Shown here: in pieces, positions 25,539 through 34,697 of the stretch
How the letters are laid out: every line of letters begins with the position of its first letter
Position numbering within the stretch: position 1 is the first letter of the stretch
Assembly: GCA_038207265.1 (NCBI GenBank)
Contig: JBBQZZ010000007.1
Location: 62,001-126,000, forward strand
Reading direction: 5' to 3'
DNA length: 64,000 nt
DNA from: JACMLD01 sp038207265
GTDB lineage: Bacteria; Bacteroidota; Bacteroidia; Chitinophagales; Chitinophagaceae
The notes under the pieces: generated by a model
Seen by the model: the letters and a program-made list of their open reading frames with translations, nothing else
Told to the model about the DNA's origin: nothing
Database searches by the model: none
Program-made: the position numbers and the translations under genes

Positions 25539-27248
25539 TTACCAATTTAACCTGAAAAAAGAAACCGCCTGTCCTGGCAATGATATCTTTAACTCCAGGC
25601 GACCTTCATTTACGTTTAACCAATGCGGTGAGTCAATCAATTGCAGTTGCCCGGCCGCTTCCAGTTGCATGTATTGCGCATCGCTAACGTTTTGAGGACT
25701 ACCCATTTTTTTCCAGCATTCGTATGCGTTGCTATGTTCTTTATCTACCCGGTATTGATGAACCAAAACTTTTTTTGCGGGTATGGATGACAGTTGTACG
25801 CTTACCCCGGCCGCAGGAAAAGGCAGATCATCATCGTGATAATTCCATAACAGAATACCTGCTGTATGTTCACCGGCACTGGCTAAAGCACTGATATCAG
25901 ACTGTACACCGTGAACACCATTTATACGTAATGTATCTAATGGTATTGCATTATCATTAATAACGGCCAGTCTCCTGCCATGCATCATACCAAACATTCT
26001 AAACACATTTAATACTGGTTTATCTATGCCATTGGTTGCAAGATCCCGGAAGCCATCAAACCAGCGCTGGTTTTCAAATTCAAAGGACCAGCTCACCGCA
26101 CCTTCAAGATTAACGGCTGCATTGTCTGCCAAATCAAATATACGCGCAAAGGAAGCCGCGGTATAACTGGCATACATAGTGCCATTTCGATATGCATTTT
26201 GCGGACTCAGCTCCATAGAACAGGCGGCACAACCTTCCGGGTCGCATTCTCCAATGATAATGGGTAATTTTTTATATTTTTTAAATGAAGCAACTGTTTG
26301 AAAGCCTTTATAAATATCGTTGAATTGGGTAGCCATATTCATCCGAACATGTCCTGATACAATTGTAGGACTGCCTTTCGCATGAAAGCTGATGTATTCA
26401 AGCGGGGAACCGATACCACCGGTTATATAATTTTTACCAGTATCACAATGTTGCAGAAAACTTTTTAAAAAGTCATTGGCCTGATCCCAACCCGGCCCCG
26501 TAGTGGTGGGACCTCCTATACGCGTATGCGGACAAGCTTTTTTTACTGCATCCGCTGCATAATCATACAATTTAAAGTATTCATCCCTTGTGCCTTTCCA
26601 GTAACTGATATTGGGTTCATTCCAAACTTCCCACCACCAGGTATTCACTTCTCTCTCACCATAACGTGCAACACAATGTTTCACCCATTGATAAACCAGT
26701 TCATGCCACTTATTGTAATCCTTCGGCGGGTAGGCCCAACCGGTATAAATTTTTTCGTAGGCAACACCCGGTTTCCAATTGTGTTTATAGGGCTCGGGTT
26801 GTATTGACATTGCTTCCGGCATAAAACCAATTTCGGCAATGGGTTTCATACCACGTTGTATAAAGCTGTCGAAAATAGAATCAATTATTTTCCAGTTATA
26901 GACCGGATTGCCATTTGCATCTTCCGTATAGGCATTGGTAGAACCCCATTTTAACGAAGGTTCTCCATTGCCCGTACACAACAAACTATGAACCCTTACA
27001 TACACGGGCACCGAACTTAGTGCCGACAATTCAGACAACAGTTTCCTGCCGTCCTTCATATAGGTATAGTTGGGTTCATCGTACCCAAAAAATGCCCATA
27101 TGGGTTTTAAATCTTTTCCACTGCTGGCAAGATCTATTTTGATTTGCTGGTTACTTTGTGCTGCTGAATAATGTGCAGAGCCAGCAATGATGACTGTTGT
27201 AAATAATACTAACCCGGATATTTTTTTTATATCAATTATAAATACCAT
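25539..27248 (-). CDS. Secreted GH39-type glycoside hydrolase (beta-xylosidase-like)
   Basis: The 569-residue protein has an N-terminal signal or anchor segment (about 10-30, ending SAAQ) and a clan-A barrel of GH39 type. Acid/base Glu211 lies in WEVWNEPN and probable nucleophile Glu334 in IIIGECDPEG. The HAKGSPT segment and the C-terminal beta-sandwich also fit the family. GH39 includes beta-xylosidases, alpha-L-iduronidases and some arabinosidases; beta-xylosidase or arabinosidase fits this locus best. It lies 37 bases before the HAD gene and after galM in a likely transcription unit starting at the 28488 operator-like site. Confidence 0.85.
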   Translation of the reverse strand: MVFIIDIKKISGLVLFTTVIIAGSAHYSAAQSNQQIKIDLASSGKDLKPIWAFFGYDEPNYTYMKDGRKLLSELSALSSVPVYVRVHSLLCTGNGEPSLKWGSTNAYTEDANGNPVYNWKIIDSIFDSFIQRGMKPIAEIGFMPEAMSIQPEPYKHNWKPGVAYEKIYTGWAYPPKDYNKWHELVYQWVKHCVARYGEREVNTWWWEVWNEPNISYWKGTRDEYFKLYDYAADAVKKACPHTRIGGPTTTGPGWDQANDFLKSFLQHCDTGKNYITGGIGSPLEYISFHAKGSPTIVSGHVRMNMATQFNDIYKGFQTVASFKKYKKLPIIIGECDPEGCAACSMELSPQNAYRNGTMYASYTAASFARIFDLADNAAVNLEGAVSWSFEFENQRWFDGFRDLATNGIDKPVLNVFRMFGMMHGRRLAVINDNAIPLDTLRINGVHGVQSDISALASAGEHTAGILLWNYHDDDLPFPAAGVSVQLSSIPAKKVLVHQYRVDKEHSNAYECWKKMGSPQNVSDAQYMQLEAAGQLQLIDSPHWLNVNEGRLELKISLPGQAVSFFRLNW

Positions 27249-27291
27249 TCAATTAAGTATAAGACCCTCCTGAGCGATATTGGTTTCAATA

Positions 27292-28431
27292 TTAATTTAC
27301 AGACAATTTATACTTAGTTACCGTATGATATTTTTCTCCTGGTTTTAATAAAGTTGAAGGAAATTTTGGTTGATTGGGAGAATCTGGAAAATGCTGTGTT
27401 TCCAGGCAAAAAGCAGCATGTTGTTGAATGGGTTTTCCATCACTGGTTTTAATACTACCATCCAAAAAATTACCAGTATAGAACTGAAGTCCGGGTTCTG
27501 TGGTAAATACCTCCAGTTTCCTTCCGCTGATAGAATCCGTTACTGTTGCAACGAGATTTAATGAAGCGTCTTTGTTGTTCAAAACAAAGTTGTGATCATA
27601 ACCACCCTTTACCGCGCTGATACGAGAACCTATTGCGGTGGGAACCGTAAAATCAAAAGGCGTTCCCTTCACCGCTTTGATTTCTCCTGTAGGGATCAAC
27701 GTTGTATCTACGGGTGTATAGTAATCCGCCTTTATCATCAGCACATGGTTCAGAATATTATTATTCACATCGCCTGTCAGATTAAAATAACTGTGATTGG
27801 TAAGATTTACAGGTGTTGTCTTATCTGTTTCTGCATTGTATTCAATGCTCAGCTCGTTTTCATCAGTGAGTGTATACAGCACCGTTACCTTCAGGTTACC
27901 GGGATAACCCTCTTCTCCATCTTTACTGGTATAATTAAGCGTGAGCGCCGGAACTGAATCAACCGAACTGGCGTCCCATACTACTTTATCAAATCCTTTT
28001 AATCCACCATGAAGATGATTTTTACCATTGTTGGTGGCCAATGTATAAGTGGAAGTATCAATTTTAAATTTGCCTTTGGCTATCCGGTTGCCGTAACGAC
28101 CAATCAATGCACCGAAGTAAGGAGGCTTTGCCAGGTAACCACTCAGGCTATCAAACCCCAGGACAATACTACTTTTTTTACCATTTTTGTCTGGCGCCAT
28201 CCATTTTGTAACGGTTCCACCATAATTGCTGATACTCACTTCAATCCCATTCTTATTGTGGAGCGTATAGAGAAATACTGGTTTTCCATCCACTTCCCCG
28301 AAGTTTTCTTTTGTAATGGCTGACGGAGTGGAGGATTCGGTTGTAGCAGGGGACGGATTATTGTTATTGCAACTCATAGTGAACATGGTTGAAAAAATTA
28401 AGATGGAGACTAGCCTTACAAGCGATTTCAT
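27292..28431 (-). CDS. galM: Aldose 1-epimerase (mutarotase) lipoprotein
   Basis: Interconverts alpha and beta anomers of free aldoses outside the cytoplasm. The start at 28429-28431 gives a 379-residue precursor with a lipoprotein signal peptide ending FTMSC, so Cys21 would be lipidated; an upstream in-frame Met (28476) would bury that signal and was rejected. Family motifs are present: YGGTVTKWMAPDKNG, GRYGNRIAKGKF, NHLHGGLKGFDKVVW, NLTNHSYFNLTG with a catalytic His, GGYDHNFVLN, and CLETQHFPDSPN with the catalytic Glu region. It is the first gene of the minus-strand arabinose run. An AraR-like motif lies 57 bases upstream. Confidence 0.94.
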   Translation of the reverse strand: MKSLVRLVSILIFSTMFTMSCNNNNPSPATTESSTPSAITKENFGEVDGKPVFLYTLHNKNGIEVSISNYGGTVTKWMAPDKNGKKSSIVLGFDSLSGYLAKPPYFGALIGRYGNRIAKGKFKIDTSTYTLATNNGKNHLHGGLKGFDKVVWDASSVDSVPALTLNYTSKDGEEGYPGNLKVTVLYTLTDENELSIEYNAETDKTTPVNLTNHSYFNLTGDVNNNILNHVLMIKADYYTPVDTTLIPTGEIKAVKGTPFDFTVPTAIGSRISAVKGGYDHNFVLNNKDASLNLVATVTDSISGRKLEVFTTEPGLQFYTGNFLDGSIKTSDGKPIQQHAAFCLETQHFPDSPNQPKFPSTLLKPGEKYHTVTKYKLSVN

Positions 28432-28487
28432 TTTTATTAAGTTTTTACTGGCAAATAGTGATAAAAATTCAGGCACCGAAAATACTA

Positions 28488-28510
28488 AAATAAGTGTTTC
28501 ATTTACTTTT
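28488..28510 (-). promoter_or_regulatory. Putative AraR operator upstream of galM
   Basis: AAATAAGTGT, then TTCATT, then TACTTTT. This copy is the most divergent in the second half-site of the three candidates but conserves the first ten bases exactly. It lies in the 143-base gap between galM and the kinase gene ending at 28575. Confidence 0.5.
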
Positions 28511-28574
28511 ATTAATTGTCGGTAAAATGCAAGGTTTGTTTACACAAAAGATAATAAGCAGGAGAATCAAATAT

Positions 28575-29861
28575 TTACTCAAAGACGATGGAGAATTCAG
28601 TGAACCCGGTATCCAATGTTTTCAGATGAAATGTAAACCCATGCTCAATCAATATTTCTTTTACCAATGTGAGACCAATACCTTGTCCGTCTGTTTTGGT
28701 ACTAAAAAAAGGTGTGAACAATTGTTCACCTGCAAGCTGCGAAATTCCCTTACCATTATCGCGGATGGTCAATTGATTTGGATATGCCGCTGTGATGAAT
28801 GTAATGGTTCCTGCATCGTCAATGGCTTCCATCGCATTTTTTATAATATTGATTAAAGCCAGTTCCATTTGCTGTTTGTCTGCAAATGCGTGAACAGGGG
28901 TATCACAATAATTAAACTGGAATACAATATGTTTTTCACCTGCCCTTAATTTCATCAGTTGTGCAACCTGGTCAATCATAGCGTGCAGATCAATTTGTTT
29001 TCTATCGGGAACCGGCAACCGAACTACATCTGCAAAATTGCGCATGAAGATATTCAGGTTATTATTCCGATCTATCGCTACCTGCAGTGCATTGTTAACG
29101 CTGGCGTTGTTTTGTTGTGTGTGAAGCGTTGATTGCAAAATAGAATTGACCGGGCCAATGGTATTGTTTACTTCATGTGCCATCATTCTGATAACTTTAC
29201 CATATGCTTTTTTTTCTGCTGCTAATATTTCAGCAGTCAGTTCTTCAATCATCACAAAATACCGGGCAAATCCTCTGTCAATGAAATGTGATTTCTGTAT
29301 TTTATAAGTCTCCGCACTGTCAAAATTTATTGTTTTGCTTTCACCGGATGTAAGTTTTGCAATTTCCATTAATACAGGATGTGAGAAATCCTGTATCCCT
29401 TTACGCAATATTTCTTCTTCCTTTGTACCCAGCAACCGTAATGCTTTAGGATTCATTTGCTGAATATTTTGATCGTAGTCGAGAATAATAATACCAGTGG
29501 GGGAAGTATAAATCAGTTTTTCCAGGAAAAAATGCTGTTGTTCCTGTTGCAGTCGCTCCTGCCTCAATTGTTCCATCATGTCATTATAAACATTGATGAG
29601 CTTATCCATTTCAAATTTTCCCGTAGGGAGAAACTTAGTGTTGAAATCCCTGTCACGGATGGCATCTGTGCCCTGCAATAATGTCTTTAATGGCTGAAGC
29701 ATTTCTTTGTATAGTTGCCATGCAATTATTACAGAAGCAAGTATTAATACTTCGGCTGCAATAAAGAGGACCTTGTATTCCTTGAAAATAAAATAAGTGA
29801 GTACCAGCGGAACCAGGTGAATGATGATGACAAAAGCAAAGTATTTAGTCTGAAGCTTCAT
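28575..29861 (-). CDS. NtrY-like sensor histidine kinase of the efflux operon
   Basis: The kinase is 428 residues when started at MKLQTKYFAFV (codon 29859-29861). It has two N-terminal membrane helices (about 7-27 and 31-51) with almost no periplasmic loop, a HAMP-like linker, a PAS domain (about 113-205), a dimerisation helix with His229 in MMAHEVNNTIGPVNS, and a HATPase domain ending with DGQGIGLTLVKEILIEHG. The His box HEVNNT differs from the usual HExxNPL. It overlaps the NtrC-type regulator gene by 17 bases and is its likely partner. Lack of a periplasmic sensor suggests it senses membrane or cytoplasmic signals. Confidence 0.92.
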   Translation of the reverse strand: MKLQTKYFAFVIIIHLVPLVLTYFIFKEYKVLFIAAEVLILASVIIAWQLYKEMLQPLKTLLQGTDAIRDRDFNTKFLPTGKFEMDKLINVYNDMMEQLRQERLQQEQQHFFLEKLIYTSPTGIIILDYDQNIQQMNPKALRLLGTKEEEILRKGIQDFSHPVLMEIAKLTSGESKTINFDSAETYKIQKSHFIDRGFARYFVMIEELTAEILAAEKKAYGKVIRMMAHEVNNTIGPVNSILQSTLHTQQNNASVNNALQVAIDRNNNLNIFMRNFADVVRLPVPDRKQIDLHAMIDQVAQLMKLRAGEKHIVFQFNYCDTPVHAFADKQQMELALINIIKNAMEAIDDAGTITFITAAYPNQLTIRDNGKGISQLAGEQLFTPFFSTKTDGQGIGLTLVKEILIEHGFTFHLKTLDTGFTEFSIVFE

Positions 29862-31218
29862 CGTAAGGAATATTGTATTTCTCCAGCCGCCGGTATAAGG
29901 CACTGCGTGTAATACCCAATGTTTTTGCCACTCTTGTAATCCTGTTATTATGGAATTCCATCGCTTTCCTTATCATTTCTATTTCCAGTTCTTCCAATGT
30001 TAAACTGCCAACCGCTGGCAGTTGCGTGCGGCCAGTTTTATTTGTTGATGTTTCCAGTTGCGATTGAAAATCCGTTGTGTCAAGATAATCTTTTTTGCTA
30101 ACCAACACAGTTCGTTCCACCAGGTTTTTTAATTGGCGAATATTACCGGGTAATGCCAGTTGTTGTAACCATTTCATCGCTTCACCTGTTACCACCAGTG
30201 ATGGCCTGTTATATATTTCGCGAAGGTTATTAATAAAAAAATTCACCAGTAGTGGAATATCACCGGGCCGTTCTTTCAATGACGGCAGCCGGATAGTAAT
30301 CAGGTTGATCCGGTATAACAGGTCTTCACGAAAACTTTGATTGGCTACCATTTCTTCCAGGTTTCGATTGGTTGCACAAACAATGCGGGCATCTACGGTC
30401 TTGCTGCGACTGCTTCCTAAAATTTCGTATGTCCTGTCCTGTAAGACCCTTAATAATTTAACCTGGCTGGGTAGATCAAGGTCGCCTATCTCATCCAGGA
30501 AAATAGTTCCCTTGTGCGCCATTTCAAAGCGACCGATCCGGTCATAACGGGCATCAGTAAATGCTCCGCGTACATGGCCAAACATTTCGCTTTCAAACAA
30601 TGCGGTTGAGATACCTCCGAGGTTCACTTTTACAAAAGGTTTATCATTGCGCCGGCTGTTTTGGTGAATGGCTTCCGCTATCAATTCTTTGCCTGTACCA
30701 CTTTCGCCCATTATCAGCACAGATGCATCCGTTCCCGCTACCCTTCCAATGGTTTCTAAAATGGTGAGCATTTTATTGTCGTTGCCAATGATATGCTGAA
30801 AATTAAATTCATTGTCTAATTTTTTCCGGTTGGGCGATACCGGTTTTTTTTCCTGAAGGTTTAGCAAGGTAGTTATAGATTGCAGCAGGTATTCATTTGT
30901 CCACGGCTTATTGATAAAATCGCTGGCACCGAGTTTCATTCCTTTTACTGCCAGTTGAATGGTTGCCCACCCGGTAATAAGGATAACGGGTACCCATGGT
31001 TGCATTTTTTTCAATTCCTGTAATAATTGGATCCCTTCATCGCCGGTCGTCTCTATAGAAAAATTCAAATCCAGGATGATTAATTCCGGCTTTTGGCTTT
31101 TTATAAAAAGAATAGCAGCAGCCGGTGAGTCGACCGCCGCCGATTTATGGTTGTGCTGCTCCAGTAACAATTGCAGGGATGTTCTAACCGCTATATCATC
31201 ATCAATTATCAAAATCAT
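29845..31218 (-). CDS. NtrC-type sigma-54-dependent response regulator with GAFTDA loop
   Basis: The 457-residue regulator has a receiver (phospho-acceptor Asp50 in IILDLNFS), an AAA+ domain with Walker A GESGTGKE (171-178) and GTIFLDEIGDL as Walker B, and a C-terminal Fis-type helix-turn-helix (RVAKTLGITRSALYRRLEKY). The sigma-54 contact loop reads GAFTDA at 218-223 instead of GAFTGA. It follows the second permease gene by 53 bases and overlaps the kinase gene, so it is part of the efflux operon and may activate the -24/-12-like promoter at 37446. Confidence 0.93.
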   Translation of the reverse strand: MILIIDDDIAVRTSLQLLLEQHNHKSAAVDSPAAAILFIKSQKPELIILDLNFSIETTGDEGIQLLQELKKMQPWVPVILITGWATIQLAVKGMKLGASDFINKPWTNEYLLQSITTLLNLQEKKPVSPNRKKLDNEFNFQHIIGNDNKMLTILETIGRVAGTDASVLIMGESGTGKELIAEAIHQNSRRNDKPFVKVNLGGISTALFESEMFGHVRGAFTDARYDRIGRFEMAHKGTIFLDEIGDLDLPSQVKLLRVLQDRTYEILGSSRSKTVDARIVCATNRNLEEMVANQSFREDLLYRINLITIRLPSLKERPGDIPLLVNFFINNLREIYNRPSLVVTGEAMKWLQQLALPGNIRQLKNLVERTVLVSKKDYLDTTDFQSQLETSTNKTGRTQLPAVGSLTLEELEIEMIRKAMEFHNNRITRVAKTLGITRSALYRRLEKYNIPYDEASD

Positions 31219-31271
31219 ATTAACTACACATTTAAACTAACATCAGTTTTGCGAATGCCAGGTTAAAAATA

Positions 31272-32444
31272 TCAATCTTCGTGCAAAGCAACAGCAGGAT
31301 AGATTGCTGCACCTTGTTTAGCCGGGTAAAGCGCACAGACTATTACCAGTAAATAAATAAACAGTATGGCAAACACATGTGCTAAAAGATATGTTCCTGC
31401 AGAAAGGTCAAACACATTCATTATGGGAAACTGGATAGCAAAAAAAGATCCTGTTACCAGTGAAAGGGTCGCCAGTACCAATGCTTCCGCTACCAATTGT
31501 TTTGTAATTGTATTACTGCTTGCACCAATTGCGCGCCGCAATCCAATTTCAGCTCTTCTCTTGCTGATATTATACCATAGAACCCCAAAAAGACCCAGTG
31601 CAACATTGAGTATCAAAAAACCTGCAACAATAAAAAGAATAATCACCGGGATCAAAGTAGCCTTGTTGGTGGATTCTTTTTGATTTGTGAGGTGAACAAT
31701 TTCAATACTAGTTCCAAAATGATTCGAAAGAAATTTAAACAACTGGCCTTCAAAATCAGCTGGTGCATCTGGTTTTACGCTTAGTAGCAGGGTTGACACA
31801 AATTGATAAGAAGAAGTATCCATCCTTTTAAAAATCCCACTCTGATAACCGCGGAAATCGCCCTTGTCTTTAAAGTTTGCAACCACCCCCACTATTTCCA
31901 TGGCATCCGGCGATTTGCCTAATTTTTTACCGACTGCGTCTTCATTGATAAACAATTCTTCTTTCAAACTTTCATTAATTACTACGGGCTTGTCTTTATG
32001 AGCGGCATCAGCTTTACTGAACCAGCGACCAGCTATCATTTTAATATTCAAAACATCCGGGTAATGATCCTGCGAAAGATAAAAATTACATACAGTACCC
32101 AATTTGCCATAAGTTACAAGGTTGTTGTAGGTATTGGGCGCAAACGGAAAATTCCCAGTGGTAAAACTTAAGTATTTTATGGGTTTCATCGTTAACAGGC
32201 CATTTTCAATGGATTCATAAAAAGTAGTTAATGAATCATTGGCTTTTATATTTTCCGGCCTGTTAAACTTTACGGCCCATACATTTTCATAGTCGAAGCC
32301 AACAGGTTGCAGATAGTTTTTATATAAGTTAACCAGCAATGAGAAGACAGCAAATATCACCACAAAGGAAACCAGGATTTCTGACATCAACAGAAAATTT
32401 TGTTTCCTTTTGTTCCAGATAAGTTTAAACAGGTGCCTGAGCAT
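31272..32444 (-). CDS. ABC transporter permease, MacB/FtsX type (second subunit)
   Basis: The protein is 390 residues from MLRHLFKLIWNKRKQNFLLM (codon 32442-32444). The open frame extends to 32558 but that part overlaps the preceding permease and is not homologous. It has an N-terminal membrane helix, a large periplasmic MacB-type core domain, and three C-terminal helices of the FtsX fold with SKRRAEIGLRRAIGASSNTI as the coupling segment. It starts 26 bases after the first permease ends. The two permeases probably form a heterodimer with the ATPase encoded at 33835, in a tripartite efflux pump with the adaptor and TolC-type proteins. Confidence 0.9.
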   Translation of the reverse strand: MLRHLFKLIWNKRKQNFLLMSEILVSFVVIFAVFSLLVNLYKNYLQPVGFDYENVWAVKFNRPENIKANDSLTTFYESIENGLLTMKPIKYLSFTTGNFPFAPNTYNNLVTYGKLGTVCNFYLSQDHYPDVLNIKMIAGRWFSKADAAHKDKPVVINESLKEELFINEDAVGKKLGKSPDAMEIVGVVANFKDKGDFRGYQSGIFKRMDTSSYQFVSTLLLSVKPDAPADFEGQLFKFLSNHFGTSIEIVHLTNQKESTNKATLIPVIILFIVAGFLILNVALGLFGVLWYNISKRRAEIGLRRAIGASSNTITKQLVAEALVLATLSLVTGSFFAIQFPIMNVFDLSAGTYLLAHVFAILFIYLLVIVCALYPAKQGAAIYPAVALHED

Positions 32445-32470
32445 AAAAATGTTTTTATCAATATTTTTTA

Positions 32471-33721
32471 TTAAACTAGTTTCAACGCATCTACGGCCTG
32501 TAGCCGGGACATCCGCCATGCGGGATAAACACCCGATAAAAAACCAAGTACCAGGCATGCCATAACAGAATATATGACCACCATTAAGTTGATGTGCAAA
32601 GTTGTATTTGGTAACAGGTTGCTGTTGTTAATGATTAACAAAACAATTGCAGAAAGTACAATGGCAATTATACCACCCAGTAAAGTGAGCATAATATTTT
32701 CAATAACGAATTGCAATACCAGTGTAGAGGAAGATGCTCCAAAAGCTTTTCGCACAGCAATTTCAGACGAGCGTTCTATAATCCGGCTGGTATTAATATT
32801 CACCAGGTTTAAAGCAGGCAATAATAAAAATAAAAGTTCAAATAATATTAATGCTAGTGAGAAAGTTGTAATGCCCGAATCTGCTTTATGCTCTCCTCCG
32901 AACAATTGCCGGGTGAATGTTTCAAGATAGGAATCGGCGTGCGCTATCAGAAAATCCCAATCCTTTCCTACAGAAATTCGGGATACTACCTGGTCAAATT
33001 CTGCTTTGATCTTTGGAAGATCAGATTTTAAATTGGCAAGCAGGATTGCGTGGTACCCGCCAATAAATGATTGATCTTTATAATCGGCTTTACTAACAGT
33101 ATAGGGTAACCAGATATCTGAATAAGAATATAAATTTATCACAGAAACATTTTTAACAACTCCTGTAACCCGGTAACTCACATTATCCGCTTCTATGTAT
33201 TTTCCGATAGCTGTAGGAACATCTCCAAAATATGCCTTCCTGGTTTCGTCTGAAATGACCGCTACCCGTTCCCCATTTTCAATTTGCTGCTGGCTGTATT
33301 GTTTCCCTTCCAGGAACTCATAGTTTAAAACATCCCAGAATGCCTCATTGGTATATTTTACGGAAACCACCAGTTTTTTATTGTTCACATAAGTATTGGT
33401 GGACTCCGACATGGATGAAATGGCCACCTTCACTGGTGTTTTCAGGCTCCCGGCATAATGGTTCATAAAATAAAAGGAACCGTACCCATTCCAGTTGTTG
33501 GTGTCACCGTCTTTTAATTTTTTAATCAACCCGATATAACTGATATAAAGGGATCGATCCCTGTTGGTATCCGGGTAAACGGCACTTACGAAATTGTTGA
33601 TGAACGCTGTTATGATAATCAATATCGTAAGTGAAAAACTAATACCAAACAAACTGATAAAAGTGAAGAATTTTCTTCTCTTTAAAACGGCGATGGCGAT
33701 TTTGAAATAATTCTTTAGCAT
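32471..33721 (-). CDS. ABC transporter permease, MacB/FtsX type (first subunit)
   Basis: The 416-residue protein has an N-terminal helix (about 20-45), a MacB core domain (about 50-275), and three FtsX-type helices. SSEIAVRKAFGASSSTLVLQF matches the conserved coupling helix and GFLSGVYPAWRMSRLQAVDAL the C-terminal signature. It is related to the next gene, so the pump has two non-identical permeases, unlike E. coli MacB where ATPase and permease are fused. A palindromic word-repeat element separates it from the ATPase gene. Confidence 0.91.
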   Translation of the reverse strand: MLKNYFKIAIAVLKRRKFFTFISLFGISFSLTILIIITAFINNFVSAVYPDTNRDRSLYISYIGLIKKLKDGDTNNWNGYGSFYFMNHYAGSLKTPVKVAISSMSESTNTYVNNKKLVVSVKYTNEAFWDVLNYEFLEGKQYSQQQIENGERVAVISDETRKAYFGDVPTAIGKYIEADNVSYRVTGVVKNVSVINLYSYSDIWLPYTVSKADYKDQSFIGGYHAILLANLKSDLPKIKAEFDQVVSRISVGKDWDFLIAHADSYLETFTRQLFGGEHKADSGITTFSLALILFELLFLLLPALNLVNINTSRIIERSSEIAVRKAFGASSSTLVLQFVIENIMLTLLGGIIAIVLSAIVLLIINNSNLLPNTTLHINLMVVIYSVMACLVLGFLSGVYPAWRMSRLQAVDALKLV

Positions 33722-33751
33722 GAGTCGACATTTTTAAATCAAGATTTTTTC

Positions 33752-33833
33752 GAACCACGGAGACACAGAGAAGCACTGAGCCATTATTACAAAACCTCTG
33801 TCTGCACTGTGTCTCTGCGCCTCTGTGGTTCAG
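33752..33833. repeat. Palindromic repeat element between ATPase and permease genes
   Basis: Arm 33752-33780 (starting GAACCACGGAGACACAGAG) and arm 33801-33833 (ending GCGCCTCTGTGGTTCAG) are imperfect inverted repeats with a 20-base loop. The right arm starts one base after the ATPase stop codon (33835-33837). Sequences of the form CCACAGAGACACAGAG are, to my general knowledge, recurrent intergenic repeats in many bacterial genomes. It could form a hairpin that affects mRNA stability between the two genes. Confidence 0.7.
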
Positions 33834-33834
33834 T

Positions 33835-34500
33835 TTACTGCACCTGGCTCCCATCAAACAATCTCACCAGGCGGTGCGTTTTCTTTGCCATGTTTTCATC
33901 ATGCGTTACCATCACAATGGTTGTTCCATCTGTTTTATTCAAATGAAGCAGGATGTCCATGATCTCATTTCCCATGGCACTATCCAGGTTCCCGGTAGGT
34001 TCATCAGCCAGTATAATTTCCGGTTTACCAACGATGGCGCGGGCAATTGCTACCCGTTGTTTTTGTCCGCCCGACAATTGCGTAGGAAAATGTTTTACAC
34101 GATTGCTTAATCCAACCTTGCCCAATGCTTCTGATGCCAGTTGAGTTCTTTCCTTGGATGAACTACTTCTGTATAGCAACGGTAATTCAACATTGTCTAA
34201 TACTTTCAAATCATTGATGAGATGATAACTCTGGAAAATAAAACCCAATTTCTTATTCCTGAAATGTGCCAGGTCTTTGTCGGAAAGCGCCTGCGTGGAC
34301 TGACGGTCTATTTTTACATCACCCTTAGAAGGTGCATCGAGTAGTCCTATGATATTCAGCAAAGTGCTCTTACCACAGCCGGAGGGTCCCATCACCGATA
34401 AGAACTCTCCTTTTGCAATATCCAGACTAATGCTGTTTAATGCCATTGTTTCTACCGTATCTGTGCGGTAAACTTTTTCTATGTTATTTAGTTGTATCAT
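33835..34500 (-). CDS. ABC transporter ATPase, MacB/LolD type
   Basis: The 221-residue ATPase starts at MIQLNNIEKVYRT (codon 34498-34500); an upstream in-frame Met at 34527 adds nine non-conserved residues. It has Walker A GPSGCGKST, the Q loop FIFQSYHLI, signature LSGGQKQRVAIARA, Walker B ILADEPTGNLDS and the switch His in VTHD. It powers the efflux pump formed with the two FtsX-type permeases, the adaptor at 36159 and the outer-membrane protein at 34695. The gap upstream (34501-34694) carries a word-repeat spacer. Confidence 0.95.
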   Translation of the reverse strand: MIQLNNIEKVYRTDTVETMALNSISLDIAKGEFLSVMGPSGCGKSTLLNIIGLLDAPSKGDVKIDRQSTQALSDKDLAHFRNKKLGFIFQSYHLINDLKVLDNVELPLLYRSSSSKERTQLASEALGKVGLSNRVKHFPTQLSGGQKQRVAIARAIVGKPEIILADEPTGNLDSAMGNEIMDILLHLNKTDGTTIVMVTHDENMAKKTHRLVRLFDGSQVQ

Positions 34501-34697
34501 GTGAATGTCTGATTTATGATGTTTCAATGTATGATGTCTGATGTTTGATGCCCGCCTGATTAGACCAGTCGGACGGGTCTGATTTCATTTATTCGGTTAT
34601 GCATCCCCGTTAATGGCATGCCTTACCCATATATCGGCATCTTCTATTTTTCAATCTGCCTCCCCACTAACTACTAGCCACTCACTACTTCCATTCA
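34501..34697. repeat. Word-repeat spacer between TolC-type and ATPase genes
   Basis: Near the ATPase start, words of the type TGATGTCTGATGTTTGATG fill 34505-34551. Near the other end, 34660-34697 reads on the minus strand as GTGAATGG, AGTAGTGAGTGG and AGTAGTTAGTGG, beginning at the stop codon of the TolC-type gene (34695-34697). The middle (34570-34650) shows no feature. The gap contains no open frame of coding character. Confidence 0.5.

Noticed and set aside
32445..32558. N-terminal extension of the second permease
   Set aside because: It overlaps the end of the first permease, and the FtsX-type N-terminus begins at MLRHLFKLIW.
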